A stretch of 64,000 nucleotides of DNA, taken from the NCBI GenBank assembly GCA_900550035.1, contig URQS01000005.1, positions 1 through 64,000 on the forward strand, given 5' to 3'. Positions 1-8,890 of this stretch are shown piece by piece; within the stretch, counting starts at the first letter, position 1; every line of letters starts with the position of its first letter. The notes below the pieces were generated by a model. The model had not been told where the DNA came from. It saw only the letters and a program-made list of their open reading frames with translations, and searched no databases. Made by a program: the position numbers and the translations under genes. Origin of the DNA: an uncultured Prevotella sp. Lineage in GTDB: Bacteria > Bacteroidota > Bacteroidia > Bacteroidales > Bacteroidaceae.

Positions 1-79
1 CGAACTTATTCGTGAATTATTCATATTTATAAAATTAATTTTGAACAGTTACTTAAGGTAGAAAAAACAATATATAAGA

Positions 80-2440
80 ATGAAGACAATTAGAAATGTA
101 ATGCTTATCGGCTTGCTGCTGATACTCGCTCTCCCTGTCGCTGCACAGCGAAAGGTGAAGTTCGGTATCTTCGACAAAGCCACTGAGCAGCCAATCATCG
201 GTGCAGTCATCACCTACGCCGACAACGAGAAATTGAAATCGCCACAGCGTGTTGTTACCAACATGGATGGTGAGGCTACTGTCTCGGTGCCTCAGAGTGA
301 CAAGTGTTATTACCAGGTGGTATCCGTGGGCTATAACCCTCTGAGAGGAACCATCGGAAGTGACAGCTCCCTCAAGCTCTTCATGACCGAGGACGTGATG
401 AAGGTGAATGAGGTGGTGGTTACTGGTTCCCGTACTGCCCGACCTATCAAGCTCTCGCCAGTGAGCACGCAGGTGATCGGCGGTAAGGAACTGGTAGATG
501 CAGGCTATGCCGACTTGACCAAGGCCCTGCAGCAGGAGACCCCGGGTATGAATATCCAGAAAGTGGGTTTCGGCAACGAAATCTCCATGCAGGGCTTGGA
601 TGCCCGCCACGTGCTCTTCCTGCAGGATGGTGAGCGATTGACGGGCGACATGGCGGGTAACCTCGACTATGAGCGATTCAACCTCCATGCCATCGACCGC
701 ATCGAAATCGTGAAGGGTGCCAGCAGTACCCTCTACGGAAGCCGTGCATCGGGTGCCGTCATCAATCTTATCACCAAGAAGACCACCAAACCTATCGACA
801 TTCAGGCTGGTGTACGCTGGGGACAGATGAACGAAACCAACTACAAGAATCCATCCCAAAAGGATTTCCTGTATATGTTTGAGAAGAATGCCGACCGCCC
901 GAACCTGCAGAGCTGGGTATCGGCAGGATTCAACGCTGGCAAGGTAACTTCGCAGACGGATGTGTGGTATTCTTCGAGCGATGCCTTCTACATGTACCAG
1001 GCGGAGAACGACAAGAAGGTCTATACCCAAGAGGCGAATCCTTGGCTCGACCACGACGTGACCATTACCAGCGTGGCTTCCCGTCCGCCAATGGGCATCG
1101 AGGGCACGGAGCATATCTCGGTATCGCAGAAGGTATTCTACGACCCTTTCAAGAACCTGGAGATTCTTGCCTACGGTAGTGCGTTCTATATGAACACCTA
1201 CGACCTCATTCAGGATATGACCTTCAGTCAGGCACGTGACTGGACGGCTGGAACCAAGATTAAGTACTCCTTCAAGGATTGGTTCAAGATTACCGCCTCC
1301 CTTCATGGCGACTTCTACGACCGCTTCAAGCGCCACGAGCGTATCGACGAGCGTACCAAAGTGTATAAGAGCCGTATCTTCCAGCCTCGCCTCTCCATCA
1401 CCTCGCAGAAGTTCGAGGACCATGACCTCATCCTCGGTATCGAGCACCTGAGCGATGACCTGACGAGCGACCGATTCAACGGCGATGCCTCCCACATCAT
1501 GCGCACCCGTTCATTAAAAGAGACGGAGGCTTTCCTGCAGGACGAGTGGACGATGAACGACCACTGGATGGTTTCGGCAGGTGTGAGAACCAACTTCAGC
1601 CGTGCCTTCGGACTGATGGCGATGCCTAAGATTGCCTTCAAGTGGAGTCCTTCGGATCACTGGGCGTGGAGAGCCAACTATTCGATGGGCTACCGTTCGC
1701 CAAGCATCAAGGAGCTGTTCTTCAACTGGGACCACCTCGGCATGTTCATGATCAAGGGTAACGAGGACCTGAAGCCTGAGAAGAACAACTACGTGAGTCT
1801 AGGCACAGAGTACTCGAACGATAACTTCTTCATCTCGGGCAATGTGTATGGCAACTTCTTCCGCAAGAAGATAGAGGGCGTATGGCGCATCTACGACATG
1901 CAGTATAACTTTGAATATACCAACCTCGCCAAGCAGAACCTCATCGGACTGGAGACCATCATGCGCTGGCACTTCCTCAACCACTTCACGATGAATGCCA
2001 CCTACAGCTACGTGAACGTGAGCAAGACGGATGGCATCCAGGTGAACACCACTTCGCCACATGCTGCTACGGCAAGTCTTGATTATAAGTACAACAAGAA
2101 GAACTACCGTCTGGGCGCCACCTTCTCGGCAAGCTACATGGGTGAGAAGAAGTTTGATGTGCAGGACCGACTCTCTGTAAACGGCGAGAGCCACGATGCC
2201 TACTTCCGATGCAAATTGCCACAGTATGTATTGTGCAATCTGTCGGTGATTCAGACCTTCTATAATAAGGTAAAGGTAACTGTGGGTGTGGATAACATCT
2301 TTAACTATGTGCCAAAGACCCTGGGTTCGGGCATCACCATGTTTAACGTGCCAGCCACGGCAGGAGCCAAGGCGCATGTGCAGGTGGAAGTGTTGGTAGA
2401 TGAATTGGTAAAAGCATTCCGAAAGAAAAGTGAAAAGTGA
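80..2440 (+). CDS. TonB-dependent outer-membrane receptor, HmuR-like (haem uptake)
   Basis: Outer-membrane receptor of 786 residues that should import a ligand using TonB energy. It has a signal peptide (residues 1-22, ending VAAQ), a carboxypeptidase-like regulatory domain (about 25-110), a plug domain starting at NEVVVTGSRTARPIKLSPV with the typical RIEIVKGASSTLYGS segment, and a 22-strand-type barrel ending in VQVEVLVDEL. The next gene encodes an HmuY-type lipoprotein 35 bp downstream, so haem or a related porphyrin is the likely ligand, as in the hmuYR systems of Porphyromonas. Length is normal for the family. The start is the ATG preceding the signal peptide. The ligand is inferred from context, not from the barrel sequence. 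Confidence 0.85.
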   Translation: MKTIRNVMLIGLLLILALPVAAQRKVKFGIFDKATEQPIIGAVITYADNEKLKSPQRVVTNMDGEATVSVPQSDKCYYQVVSVGYNPLRGTIGSDSSLKLFMTEDVMKVNEVVVTGSRTARPIKLSPVSTQVIGGKELVDAGYADLTKALQQETPGMNIQKVGFGNEISMQGLDARHVLFLQDGERLTGDMAGNLDYERFNLHAIDRIEIVKGASSTLYGSRASGAVINLITKKTTKPIDIQAGVRWGQMNETNYKNPSQKDFLYMFEKNADRPNLQSWVSAGFNAGKVTSQTDVWYSSSDAFYMYQAENDKKVYTQEANPWLDHDVTITSVASRPPMGIEGTEHISVSQKVFYDPFKNLEILAYGSAFYMNTYDLIQDMTFSQARDWTAGTKIKYSFKDWFKITASLHGDFYDRFKRHERIDERTKVYKSRIFQPRLSITSQKFEDHDLILGIEHLSDDLTSDRFNGDASHIMRTRSLKETEAFLQDEWTMNDHWMVSAGVRTNFSRAFGLMAMPKIAFKWSPSDHWAWRANYSMGYRSPSIKELFFNWDHLGMFMIKGNEDLKPEKNNYVSLGTEYSNDNFFISGNVYGNFFRKKIEGVWRIYDMQYNFEYTNLAKQNLIGLETIMRWHFLNHFTMNATYSYVNVSKTDGIQVNTTSPHAATASLDYKYNKKNYRLGATFSASYMGEKKFDVQDRLSVNGESHDAYFRCKLPQYVLCNLSVIQTFYNKVKVTVGVDNIFNYVPKTLGSGITMFNVPATAGAKAHVQVEVLVDELVKAFRKKSEK

Positions 2441-2475
2441 AAAGTGAAGAACGAAGAATCCAATAGCTATTCTTA

Positions 2476-3456
2476 ATGATAATGATTATGAATATACTAA
2501 ATAAGAAAAAAAACAGTCTGCTTTGTGGAACGGTTCTGAGTCTGCTGGCTCTTTCGAGCTGCGTGTCCTATGAGGCAGAGGACTTTACAGGTCATACCTT
2601 GCCCCGAAAAACAGGTTATAGCACGGGTGTTACCAACGACTGGCTCTATTTTGACCTGAAGACGGGACATCGCTATAATGTGCTGAATCCTAACCAGAGT
2701 GTCATCGCCTTTATTGATGGCAAGCCGATAGAGGAATATTTCCATTATAAAGGTACTGCCAAACTCGTAAAGTATTGGAGCGAGGGCGTACAGAAGAATA
2801 TCTTCGAGGATGCAGAGCGTGATGAGAACGGCGATACCATCTTCACCAAGAATCAATCTACAGGCAAGTCTACCTATAAGACGGTAAAAAGACAGGCCAG
2901 CAGCATCTTAGTGATGGAGAACATGGAGGATGACCCCAATACGATGGCTTATCCTGCTACGGAGTGGGACCTCGCCTTCAATGGTTATCAGCTCCGCACC
3001 AACAGCGGAACGAGCGGACCAGGCAAGGGCGGTGCTGCCGACCTGGGCTATGGCGAATATGACAAGTGGACGAGCAAGGCGCAGGTGGATGCTTATCTGG
3101 CAGAACACAACATGACCTTCGCCGTGGATGATTCGGCAAGCGTCTATGTCACCATGTCGCAGAACGACTGGAACAAGTATTGCATCGCCAACAAACTGGA
3201 TATGAACGAGAACCCTTGGTTCGACCCGAATAACGGTCCTGCCAAGCAGTTGGTAAGCGGCAATCCGGTGCTCGAAAAGGCAATGAGTTTCTCGGGTCCA
3301 CCTCCAGTATATACTCCTTCTTTCCATACCTACGTAATCCGTTCGTGGGATGGCGAGAGATATTACAAGCTCCAGATTATCTCCTGGTATGATGCCAATG
3401 TGCAGATAGGTGATGAAGGAGGAAGAATCAGTTACTATCTCGATGAACTAAAGTAA
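2476..3456 (+). CDS. HmuY-like haem-binding lipoprotein
   Basis: Predicted surface lipoprotein of 326 residues. A hydrophobic leader ends in a lipobox (LLALSSC, Cys near residue 29). The C-terminal two thirds carry HmuY-family features: WDLAFNGYQLRTNSGTSGPG followed by GKGGAADLG, and the terminal segment SWDGERYYKLQIISWYDAN. In this family the protein captures haem and hands it to the partner receptor, which here lies directly upstream with a 35-bp gap. No hmuSTUV homologues follow, so inner-membrane steps must be encoded elsewhere. Several in-frame ATGs (2476, 2482, 2488) compete; the first is given. Confidence 0.85.
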   Translation: MIMIMNILNKKKNSLLCGTVLSLLALSSCVSYEAEDFTGHTLPRKTGYSTGVTNDWLYFDLKTGHRYNVLNPNQSVIAFIDGKPIEEYFHYKGTAKLVKYWSEGVQKNIFEDAERDENGDTIFTKNQSTGKSTYKTVKRQASSILVMENMEDDPNTMAYPATEWDLAFNGYQLRTNSGTSGPGKGGAADLGYGEYDKWTSKAQVDAYLAEHNMTFAVDDSASVYVTMSQNDWNKYCIANKLDMNENPWFDPNNGPAKQLVSGNPVLEKAMSFSGPPPVYTPSFHTYVIRSWDGERYYKLQIISWYDANVQIGDEGGRISYYLDELK

Positions 3457-3479
3457 TTCAATATCAAACATTAAACATT

Positions 3480-4349
3480 ATGAAACAATTGAATTGGTGG
3501 AAGTCCATCGTGTCGATGGGCGTGATATTGGGAAGCATGCCCATGGTTCACTTGGTGGCACGAGTGCTGAAGGACAATTACGACGGCACGCAACTGTTGG
3601 GTGCTGGCATGGCTGTGGGATTCGTGGGTATGATGATGGTAGTGGTCGGTGTTTTCGTCAAGGGACAGACTCGCCAGACCTTGCTCGGACTTATCGGTGG
3701 CATGTTCTACTGGACGGGTTGGGTGGATTTCCTCTTCATGTATTATGCCCATCGTTGGGGCACACATGCTGAGATTGACCCAATGACAGGAGAAGTGTTG
3801 AGCCGCCCTGAATATCTTCTGCTCCCTGCCACCTTTGGCTTGTGGGCAATGGTGATGTTGCTCTACATCTTCTGTTCCCGAAATGCCTGCAACTTCCTCA
3901 ACTGGTGGCAGACGCTCTTCTTGGGGAAGAACAAGCGACTCATCGCCGCTCGCCCGATGACACGCCACACCAGCATTGTTACCTTCATGGAAATCAACAC
4001 AATGCTCTGGACTTGCTATCTCCTGCTGATGAACCTCTACGATCCTCAATTGTTTGGTCGTGAGAGTCCAGTCACCTTCGGTGTAGCCTTCGGTGCCTTG
4101 CTTTCCGCCCCATACGTATTTCGCAAGCAACTCCACTTGCAATCGTGGGGAGCAAACATCAGAATGGGTACGGCAACGGTCATCGTGTTCTGGATAGCGG
4201 TAGAGGCATTTAATCGCACGGGCATCATCGGGAAGCTCATTGCACATCCGAGCGAATATCCTTGGCATTGGGTGGTAATGGTGATAGAACTTTGCTTCTT
4301 GGCAGGAAAGATTGTCAAGGATACAAGGGCGAAGAAAGAAAAGAAATAA
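3480..4349 (+). CDS. Polytopic inner-membrane protein of the hmu module, function unknown
   Basis: A 289-residue protein with about seven hydrophobic segments (around residues 8-25, 40-60, 66-90, 120-140, 175-195, 205-220 and 265-280). It has no motif I recognise. It begins 23 bp after the HmuY-like gene, so it is probably co-transcribed with the receptor and lipoprotein. Conserved-looking aromatic and His/Met-rich stretches (FYWTGWVDFLFMYYAHRWG) would suit a membrane haem or quinone contact, but that is speculation. No signal peptide other than the first membrane helix. It ends in a basic tail. Confidence 0.6.
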   Translation: MKQLNWWKSIVSMGVILGSMPMVHLVARVLKDNYDGTQLLGAGMAVGFVGMMMVVVGVFVKGQTRQTLLGLIGGMFYWTGWVDFLFMYYAHRWGTHAEIDPMTGEVLSRPEYLLLPATFGLWAMVMLLYIFCSRNACNFLNWWQTLFLGKNKRLIAARPMTRHTSIVTFMEINTMLWTCYLLLMNLYDPQLFGRESPVTFGVAFGALLSAPYVFRKQLHLQSWGANIRMGTATVIVFWIAVEAFNRTGIIGKLIAHPSEYPWHWVVMVIELCFLAGKIVKDTRAKKEKK

Positions 4350-4350
4350 G

Positions 4351-4557
4351 ATAGATAATCAAATAAGGGCTTCCTATTTCAAGGATTTCAATGAGGGCTT
4401 GCCAGAAGGTGCCGACTATCGGCAAATCAACTTGAATGATTACCACCAGCGATTTGTTCTAAGTGGCAAGCCAATCATGAAGGTCGTCATCAATTTCGAT
4501 TCTGACAAGGGTAATGTCGAGGATTGGACTATAGAACAATCCGAAGAGTCTACTTAA
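4351..4557 (+). pseudogene. Orphan C-terminal coding fragment, unassigned
   Basis: About 68 codons stay open from just after the previous stop to a TAA. They contain protein-like sequence (LPEGADYRQINLNDYHQRF, then KPIMKVVINFDSDKGNVEDW). A start codon exists only inside the previous gene in another frame (ATG at 4312), with no ribosome site of its own. It looks like the tail of a larger gene whose front has been lost. I do not recognise the family. Confidence 0.35.
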
Positions 4558-4581
4558 AAAGTGAAGTTAACAATAAGAAGT

Positions 4582-4626
4582 AAAAGACTGAGTAACTTTT
4601 CTATTTGTAAGTTGCTCGGTCTTTTA
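4582..4626. terminator. Hairpin terminator between convergent operons
   Basis: An imperfect inverted repeat: AAAGACTGAGTAACTT pairs with AAGTTGCTCGGTCTTT around a 9-10 nt loop. A-rich sequence precedes it and T-rich sequence follows, so it can end transcription from the hmu side and from the opposing efflux operon. Confidence 0.7.
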
Positions 4627-4643
4627 TTTGCTTGAAAACAGAC

Positions 4644-4889
4644 TTAGCTATTCTTCTTATAGCTTCCTATCGCCCAAATCCACATGGCGGCGACATAGAC
4701 TGACAGAGCGCAGAAGTGATGGCGAAGCTCGTAGAGGCTGCTGCCCTTGAGATAGAGTGTGCGCATCGCCTCGATGAAATAGCGCAGCGGGTTGATGCGC
4801 GTGAAAGCCTTCGCCCATTCTGGCATACTCGTAACTGGGGTAATCAAACCGCTCAGGAGAATGAAGATGACGAGGAAGAAGAACATCAC
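4644..4889 (-). pseudogene. ABC-2 type permease, C-terminal remnant
   Basis: Encodes about 81 residues that match the end of an ABC-2 drug or lipid exporter permease: the motif LLSGLITPVTSMPEWAKAF, then NPLRYFIEAMRTLYLKGSS and a final membrane helix. The usual N-terminal helix, large periplasmic loop and middle helices are absent. Homology runs slightly upstream of the ATG (HSEAALVM). The remnant abuts the N-terminal piece of the ATPase gene in a different frame, so a single deletion appears to have removed the rest of both genes. Not expected to be functional. Confidence 0.8.
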
Positions 4890-5068
4890 GAGGGCTGCCT
4901 CGGAATGGATGTGGTGAGGATGCGGAAGAGTGAGGTCTTGCCTGCTCCATCTGGTCCGATGATGCCATAAATCTCGCCTTCCTCCACGTCAAAGCTCAGG
5001 TCTCGCAGAGCCACGACCTTTCCCTTGTTGTAGGTCTTCTTGATATTTCTAACGCTTACTATTGCCAT
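4886..5068 (-). pseudogene. ABC transporter ATPase, N-terminal remnant
   Basis: Sixty residues: MAIVSVRNIKKTYNKGKVVA through the Walker A loop GPDGAGKTSLFRILTT, then a stop five or so codons into foreign frame. Q-loop, signature (LSGGQ), Walker B and H-loop are all missing. The GPDGAGKT form of Walker A is common in the YbhF/RbbA-like branch, which works with HlyD and TolC-type partners like those encoded directly upstream. The start is 5 bp after the HlyD gene's stop, so this was the third gene of the efflux operon. Confidence 0.85.
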
Positions 5069-5072
5069 AATA

Positions 5073-5969
5073 TCATAATCTTACATCTCCATACATTCCT
5101 TCCTTGATCAAGCCATCGTTCTTCACCGCAATCTTCACAGCATAGACGAGGTTGGCTCTTTCGTCTCGGGTCTGTATGGTCTTAGGGGTAAACTCTGCCT
5201 TGCTCGAAATCCAGGTCACGGTGCCTTGGTATTCCTTGCGGTCAGCCTTGCCTTGGTCGGCATAGACTTTTACCTTCTGACCAATCTTTAGGCCAGTGAG
5301 TTGGTCGGCGGTGATGTAGGCACGCAGCTTCATGTCGTGGATGTTGCCCACCTTGAAGAGAGGTTTGCCTGGAGCGGCAAACTCGCCTTGCTCCATGTAC
5401 TTGGTGAGGATGGTGCCCTGGATAGGAGAGGTGATGATGGAGTTGTGCATCTGGTCTTCGAGTTGCGCTATCTGTGCTGCGATGCTACCTTTCTGTCCTG
5501 TCAAGCTGCTGTTGTTGCTGCCTATCTGTTCAGAGGTAGCGGCGAGCTGACGCTGGAGCACCATGATTTGGTAGTCGATGTCATCCACCTGCTTCTGGTT
5601 GGCTGCGTTCTCCTTTACCAGTTCTTTGAAACGCTTGCGCTCACGTTGCAGATTGGAGATTTGCTGCTGGATGGAGGCTATCTGTCGGCTCTCGCTGAGT
5701 CGCTTGCTCTCTGTGGCAGAGATGTTGGAGAGGAGTTGCTTCTTTTTGAGATAGAGCTGGAGGGTATCGATGCTGCCCAGTTCCTGCCCCATGCTCACGT
5801 TTTGTCCCTCATCCACATGGAAGGAAATCAGCTCGCCAGTGCCTTTGGCCGACACGATGACTTCTGTGGTTTCGAATACGCCTGATGCGTCATACTGCGC
5901 ATCGTTGTTAGAGCAAGCGGTGCAAAGCATGGCTACCACTGCCGTTATATAGAATGTTACTTTCTTCAT
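5073..5969 (-). CDS. HlyD-family periplasmic adaptor lipoprotein
   Basis: A 298-residue membrane fusion protein of an efflux system. The signal sequence has a lipobox (AMLCTACSNN, Cys near 19). Next come a biotinyl-lipoyl-like half (VSAKGTGELISFHVDEGQNV), a long coiled-coil hairpin (about residues 75-150), the second lipoyl half (SIITSPIQGTILTKYMEQGE) and a beta-barrel domain. It lies between the TolC-like gene (13 bp upstream) and the truncated ATPase. The adaptor itself looks intact, but its cognate inner-membrane pump is destroyed, so it may be idle or serve another pump. Confidence 0.9.
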   Translation of the reverse strand: MKKVTFYITAVVAMLCTACSNNDAQYDASGVFETTEVIVSAKGTGELISFHVDEGQNVSMGQELGSIDTLQLYLKKKQLLSNISATESKRLSESRQIASIQQQISNLQRERKRFKELVKENAANQKQVDDIDYQIMVLQRQLAATSEQIGSNNSSLTGQKGSIAAQIAQLEDQMHNSIITSPIQGTILTKYMEQGEFAAPGKPLFKVGNIHDMKLRAYITADQLTGLKIGQKVKVYADQGKADRKEYQGTVTWISSKAEFTPKTIQTRDERANLVYAVKIAVKNDGLIKEGMYGDVRL

Positions 5970-5981
5970 TGCTTTAAAATC

Positions 5982-7229
5982 TTAATTGTTAATTAATTTG
6001 CTGTGATAGATGGCTTGCAACAATTGCAATTCGTGCAGCGATTGCTGCTGCTTCGCCATGTTCACGGCGTTGATGCTGCGGATGAGTTCATTCACCGTCT
6101 CTGTGCCGAGCTTTACTTTCTTCTCGTTGGTCTGTCGGATGTTCTCCCGAAGGGTTACGATTTGCGCATCCTTGGTGAGTTGCTTTTTCAAAGACAGAAT
6201 GTTGCCATCGGCATCCTCATTTTGCAGACGGTTGTTGAAGAGGAAAGTCTCCTTCTGGTTGTCGTTCATGTGTCGCTGCACCTCTATCTTATGGATGTCG
6301 TTCTTGCGGGTGTAGAGTGCACCGATGTTCCATGAGATGTTGATGCCGCCGAGCAATATGCCGTTATGTACCATGTCAGACACCTGGGTGTGGAGCAATC
6401 CCATGCCCATGAACCCGATGGTAGGACGAAGACGAGTGTCGAGCTGCTTGCGCTTCGTATCCAAGAGTTGGTTTTGCGAAGCATAGAAGGACAGCTCAGG
6501 TCGATTCAATCCCCAGGAATCCTTGGCGGCAGGGAGCGTCATGGCAGGTTTTTCCACCTTTGTGTTTTCTGATAATGGTTTGCCGATGAACACGCCGAGC
6601 ATCTTCAGGTAAGCCTTGCGAGAGGCTGAGAGGGCATCGGCTTGCTGCTCTGCCTTCATCAGTTCCACGTTGATAGCATCCTGGTCGCTCTGGTTGGCGA
6701 GTCCATTCTTGATCATGCTCTTTACGGTGGTGCTGCTCACGCCGAGGTCTTTTTGCAAGATGCCGTTTTGGCGCAGTTGCTCATCGAGGGTCAGCACACC
6801 GAAGAAGAGTTGCTCCACTCGCTCGTTGACGTCGTGCATCGAAACGTCGATTTGGCGTTTCTGCACCTCCGCTTGCGCCTTAGCCACCTCCTTGCCAGCG
6901 GCTATCTGTCCACCATCATAGATGGTTTGCTTCACGCTTACCATGCCGCTTGCCATATAGTTCTTCATGTCGAATCCTATCTGCTGGTTGGCATTGATGA
7001 TGTCGGTGAAGGCGTATGCACCGGCTTGCACGTTCACTTGTGGCAGCCATCCCTTGGTGGCATTGCTCACATTATAGTCTCGCAAGGTCTCCACCATGCC
7101 ATATTGCTTGATGGCAGGATAGTTGTCATGTGCCATTTTCTGGCATTCGTCCAAGGTCAGTGACTGGGCGAAGCCAAGAAGTGGCAGCGAGACTAACATT
7201 ACAAGAATACTTTTTCTTTTCATTCTCAT
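5982..7229 (-). CDS. TolC-family outer-membrane efflux protein
   Basis: A 415-residue outer-membrane channel component. It has a signal peptide (residues 1-22, LLGFAQS), the typical first repeat start LTLDECQKMAHDNYPAIKQY, and two long alpha-helical hairpin repeats. First gene of the efflux operon, reading away from the AraC-type regulator. Trimeric TolC-like channels connect HlyD adaptors with the outside. An alternative ATG lies two codons downstream (MKRKS). Confidence 0.88.
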   Translation of the reverse strand: MRMKRKSILVMLVSLPLLGFAQSLTLDECQKMAHDNYPAIKQYGMVETLRDYNVSNATKGWLPQVNVQAGAYAFTDIINANQQIGFDMKNYMASGMVSVKQTIYDGGQIAAGKEVAKAQAEVQKRQIDVSMHDVNERVEQLFFGVLTLDEQLRQNGILQKDLGVSSTTVKSMIKNGLANQSDQDAINVELMKAEQQADALSASRKAYLKMLGVFIGKPLSENTKVEKPAMTLPAAKDSWGLNRPELSFYASQNQLLDTKRKQLDTRLRPTIGFMGMGLLHTQVSDMVHNGILLGGINISWNIGALYTRKNDIHKIEVQRHMNDNQKETFLFNNRLQNEDADGNILSLKKQLTKDAQIVTLRENIRQTNEKKVKLGTETVNELIRSINAVNMAKQQQSLHELQLLQAIYHSKLINN

Positions 7230-7360
7230 TTTCTCATTGTTTTTGTTTCTGGGTGCAAAGTTACAGGGATTTTCGCTAATCTTAGCTACCCATTTTAATG
7301 CAAGAATGTTCTTTTTGTATGATAAATATAGGAAAATGACATTTTATCGGGAAAAATGAT

Positions 7361-7368
7361 TATCTTTG
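7361..7368 (+). promoter_or_regulatory. -7 box for the AraC-type regulator
   Basis: TATCTTTG fits the Bacteroidetes -7 consensus TAnnTTTG and lies 25 bp ahead of the ATG at 7394. The divergent efflux operon must start within the same 160-bp gap, so the regulator probably binds here. Confidence 0.6.
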
Positions 7369-7393
7369 TGTCGGATTTTTTTAATATGAAGCG

Positions 7394-8293
7394 ATGAAAC
7401 AACTGCAAAGACTTCCTTTGGATAAGATTTATAAGATATTGCCAGAAGATACGAGGCAAAATAAGAAGTTGCTGAGTTATCAGGATGGTATGGGAGTGGC
7501 ATTAGGCATAGGCGGTTTTTTGTTTCGCCATTTAGGGATGGCTTCCTCGCCTTTCTTGGTAGAGGATTATCGTATGGGAATGGTTGTGCGTGGACAGTTG
7601 AGGGGCATCATCAACCTGCAAGAGCATACTTTACAGGAAGGTACAATCGTCTTCATCACGCCAGGCACCATCGTGGAGCCCTTGGAGGTGAGCGATGATT
7701 TCCTGTTGGATGGAATGGGCTTGCCAGCCGATCTCTTCTTGATGGCGCATGGAGGCCGACTGCCTGAACTTTTCAATGGACAGGTGAAGGATGGGAGAAG
7801 AATTGTATCCTTTGAGGAGCGAACCATTCTCGACCGAATGCTTCGTCTCTTACACGACTTGATGGGAGAGGACGGCACCAGCAAGGAGGTCATCTACAGC
7901 CTGATAACCACGGTTACTCATTATTATGACCAACTCTTTCATGATTGTACATCCGTGTCGTCTCCTTCCCATTCCAATGAGATCTTCAATCGTTTCCTGC
8001 GCCTTGTCAATCTCCATGGCAGCAAGGAGCATCAGCTTGCCTTCTATGCCGAAAAGCTTTGCATCACCAGTCGCTATCTGGGCACGCTTGTGATGTCGGT
8101 GAGCGGAGTGAGTGCGAAGGAGTGGATAGACCGAGCCATCATCTCTGCCGCCAAGGTGCAGTTGCACCATAGCGACAGGCAAACTACACAGATTGCCGAT
8201 GAGCTGAATTTCCCCAATGTCAGCTTCTTCTGCAAGTACTTCAAGCGATTGACAGGCTTTACGCCCCAGCAGTATCGCAATCAGAAGGAGTAG
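7394..8293 (+). CDS. AraC/XylS-family transcriptional regulator
   Basis: A 299-residue regulator with an N-terminal cupin-like sensing half (about 1-170; EEHTL-type turn GQLRGIINLQEHTLQEG) and a C-terminal AraC DNA-binding domain with two helix-turn-helix units: FYAEKLCITSRYLGTLVMSV and IADELNFPNVSFFCKYFKRL, followed by GFTPQQYR. It is divergent from the TolC-HlyD-ABC operon, so it is the likely switch for that exporter and would sense its substrate. The regulator is intact although the pump is not. Confidence 0.88.
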   Translation: MKQLQRLPLDKIYKILPEDTRQNKKLLSYQDGMGVALGIGGFLFRHLGMASSPFLVEDYRMGMVVRGQLRGIINLQEHTLQEGTIVFITPGTIVEPLEVSDDFLLDGMGLPADLFLMAHGGRLPELFNGQVKDGRRIVSFEERTILDRMLRLLHDLMGEDGTSKEVIYSLITTVTHYYDQLFHDCTSVSSPSHSNEIFNRFLRLVNLHGSKEHQLAFYAEKLCITSRYLGTLVMSVSGVSAKEWIDRAIISAAKVQLHHSDRQTTQIADELNFPNVSFFCKYFKRLTGFTPQQYRNQKE

Positions 8294-8710
8294 ATGAATT
8301 GCTTCTTCACCACCTTATTGCTCAACTTGCCAATCCAGTTCTCACCCGCAGATACTGTCATCTCGGCAAGCGCAAGCTTGTTGTTAATCATATCATTGAT
8401 GCGCTCCTCAAAGGTGTTTTGGTGATAAAAGGATGTTTCCAGAGAGTGATGGAACCAACTTGCCACCTTTCAAGTATGTAGGATAATTGCATATCTGCTT
8501 CAAGGCAAGCTTCATCAGCAAGATGATACCCTGATGCTCGGTATCCAGAGAGACGATTCTCCACAGGCGTACCACTTATGGCGATATGCGCATCAGCCTT
8601 GATGGCACGTACCGCCCCGCAATCAGTTTCTTTACCTCTGGTGTCAATTCCACCTTGGCTCCCTTGTACTCCTTTTTATCGTGCTCTCTGAGCAAGATTA
8701 TCATTTATTC
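8284..8710 (-). pseudogene. SNF2-family helicase relic with nested internal deletions
   Basis: Read on the minus strand, pieces of one SNF2/RapA-type helicase appear in order but in shifting frames: ADAHIAISGTPVENRL (motif III region, about 8555-8610), then EHQGIILLMKLALKQICNYP (start of the second RecA lobe, about 8490-8545), then FITK followed after a frame change by TFEERINDMINNKLALAEMT and SAGENWIGKLSN (C-terminal end, 8310-8430). Hundreds of residues between these pieces are gone. An upstream stretch starting MIILLREHDKKEYKG leads into the first piece. The last codons run into the 3' end of the AraC gene. Clearly non-functional. Confidence 0.8.
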
Positions 8711-8722
8711 TATAGTTTGAAA

Positions 8723-8890
8723 CTAACTTTTCGCCCTTGGAATCTTCTTATACACGAATCCTTCACCACCAGGGAAGTAAGCTTCGAATACAATGCTGAG
8801 GAACTGGGCTATGTCCTTACGCTTTTTTTCAATCTTGAAGAAGGCGGAACTGGCATATGCCATTAGGTCGGCTTGGCTGCATTTGGCACT
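8723..8890 (-). pseudogene. Unrecognised coding fragment upstream of the helicase relic
   Basis: A reading frame without a proper start ends in TAG at 8723. It contains protein-like sequence (SQADLMAYASSAFFKIEKKR, then KDIAQFLSIVFEAYFPGGEG and FVYKKIP). The frame is different from the small ORF that overlaps its front. It looks like the tail of a gene shortened by deletion, perhaps from the same mobile segment as the helicase relic. I cannot assign a family. Confidence 0.4.

Noticed and set aside
53..1495. A 480-codon open frame on the minus strand opposite the TonB receptor
   Set aside because: The plus-strand gene has clear signal, plug and barrel motifs; the opposite frame has no family motif and is an antisense shadow of biased codon use.
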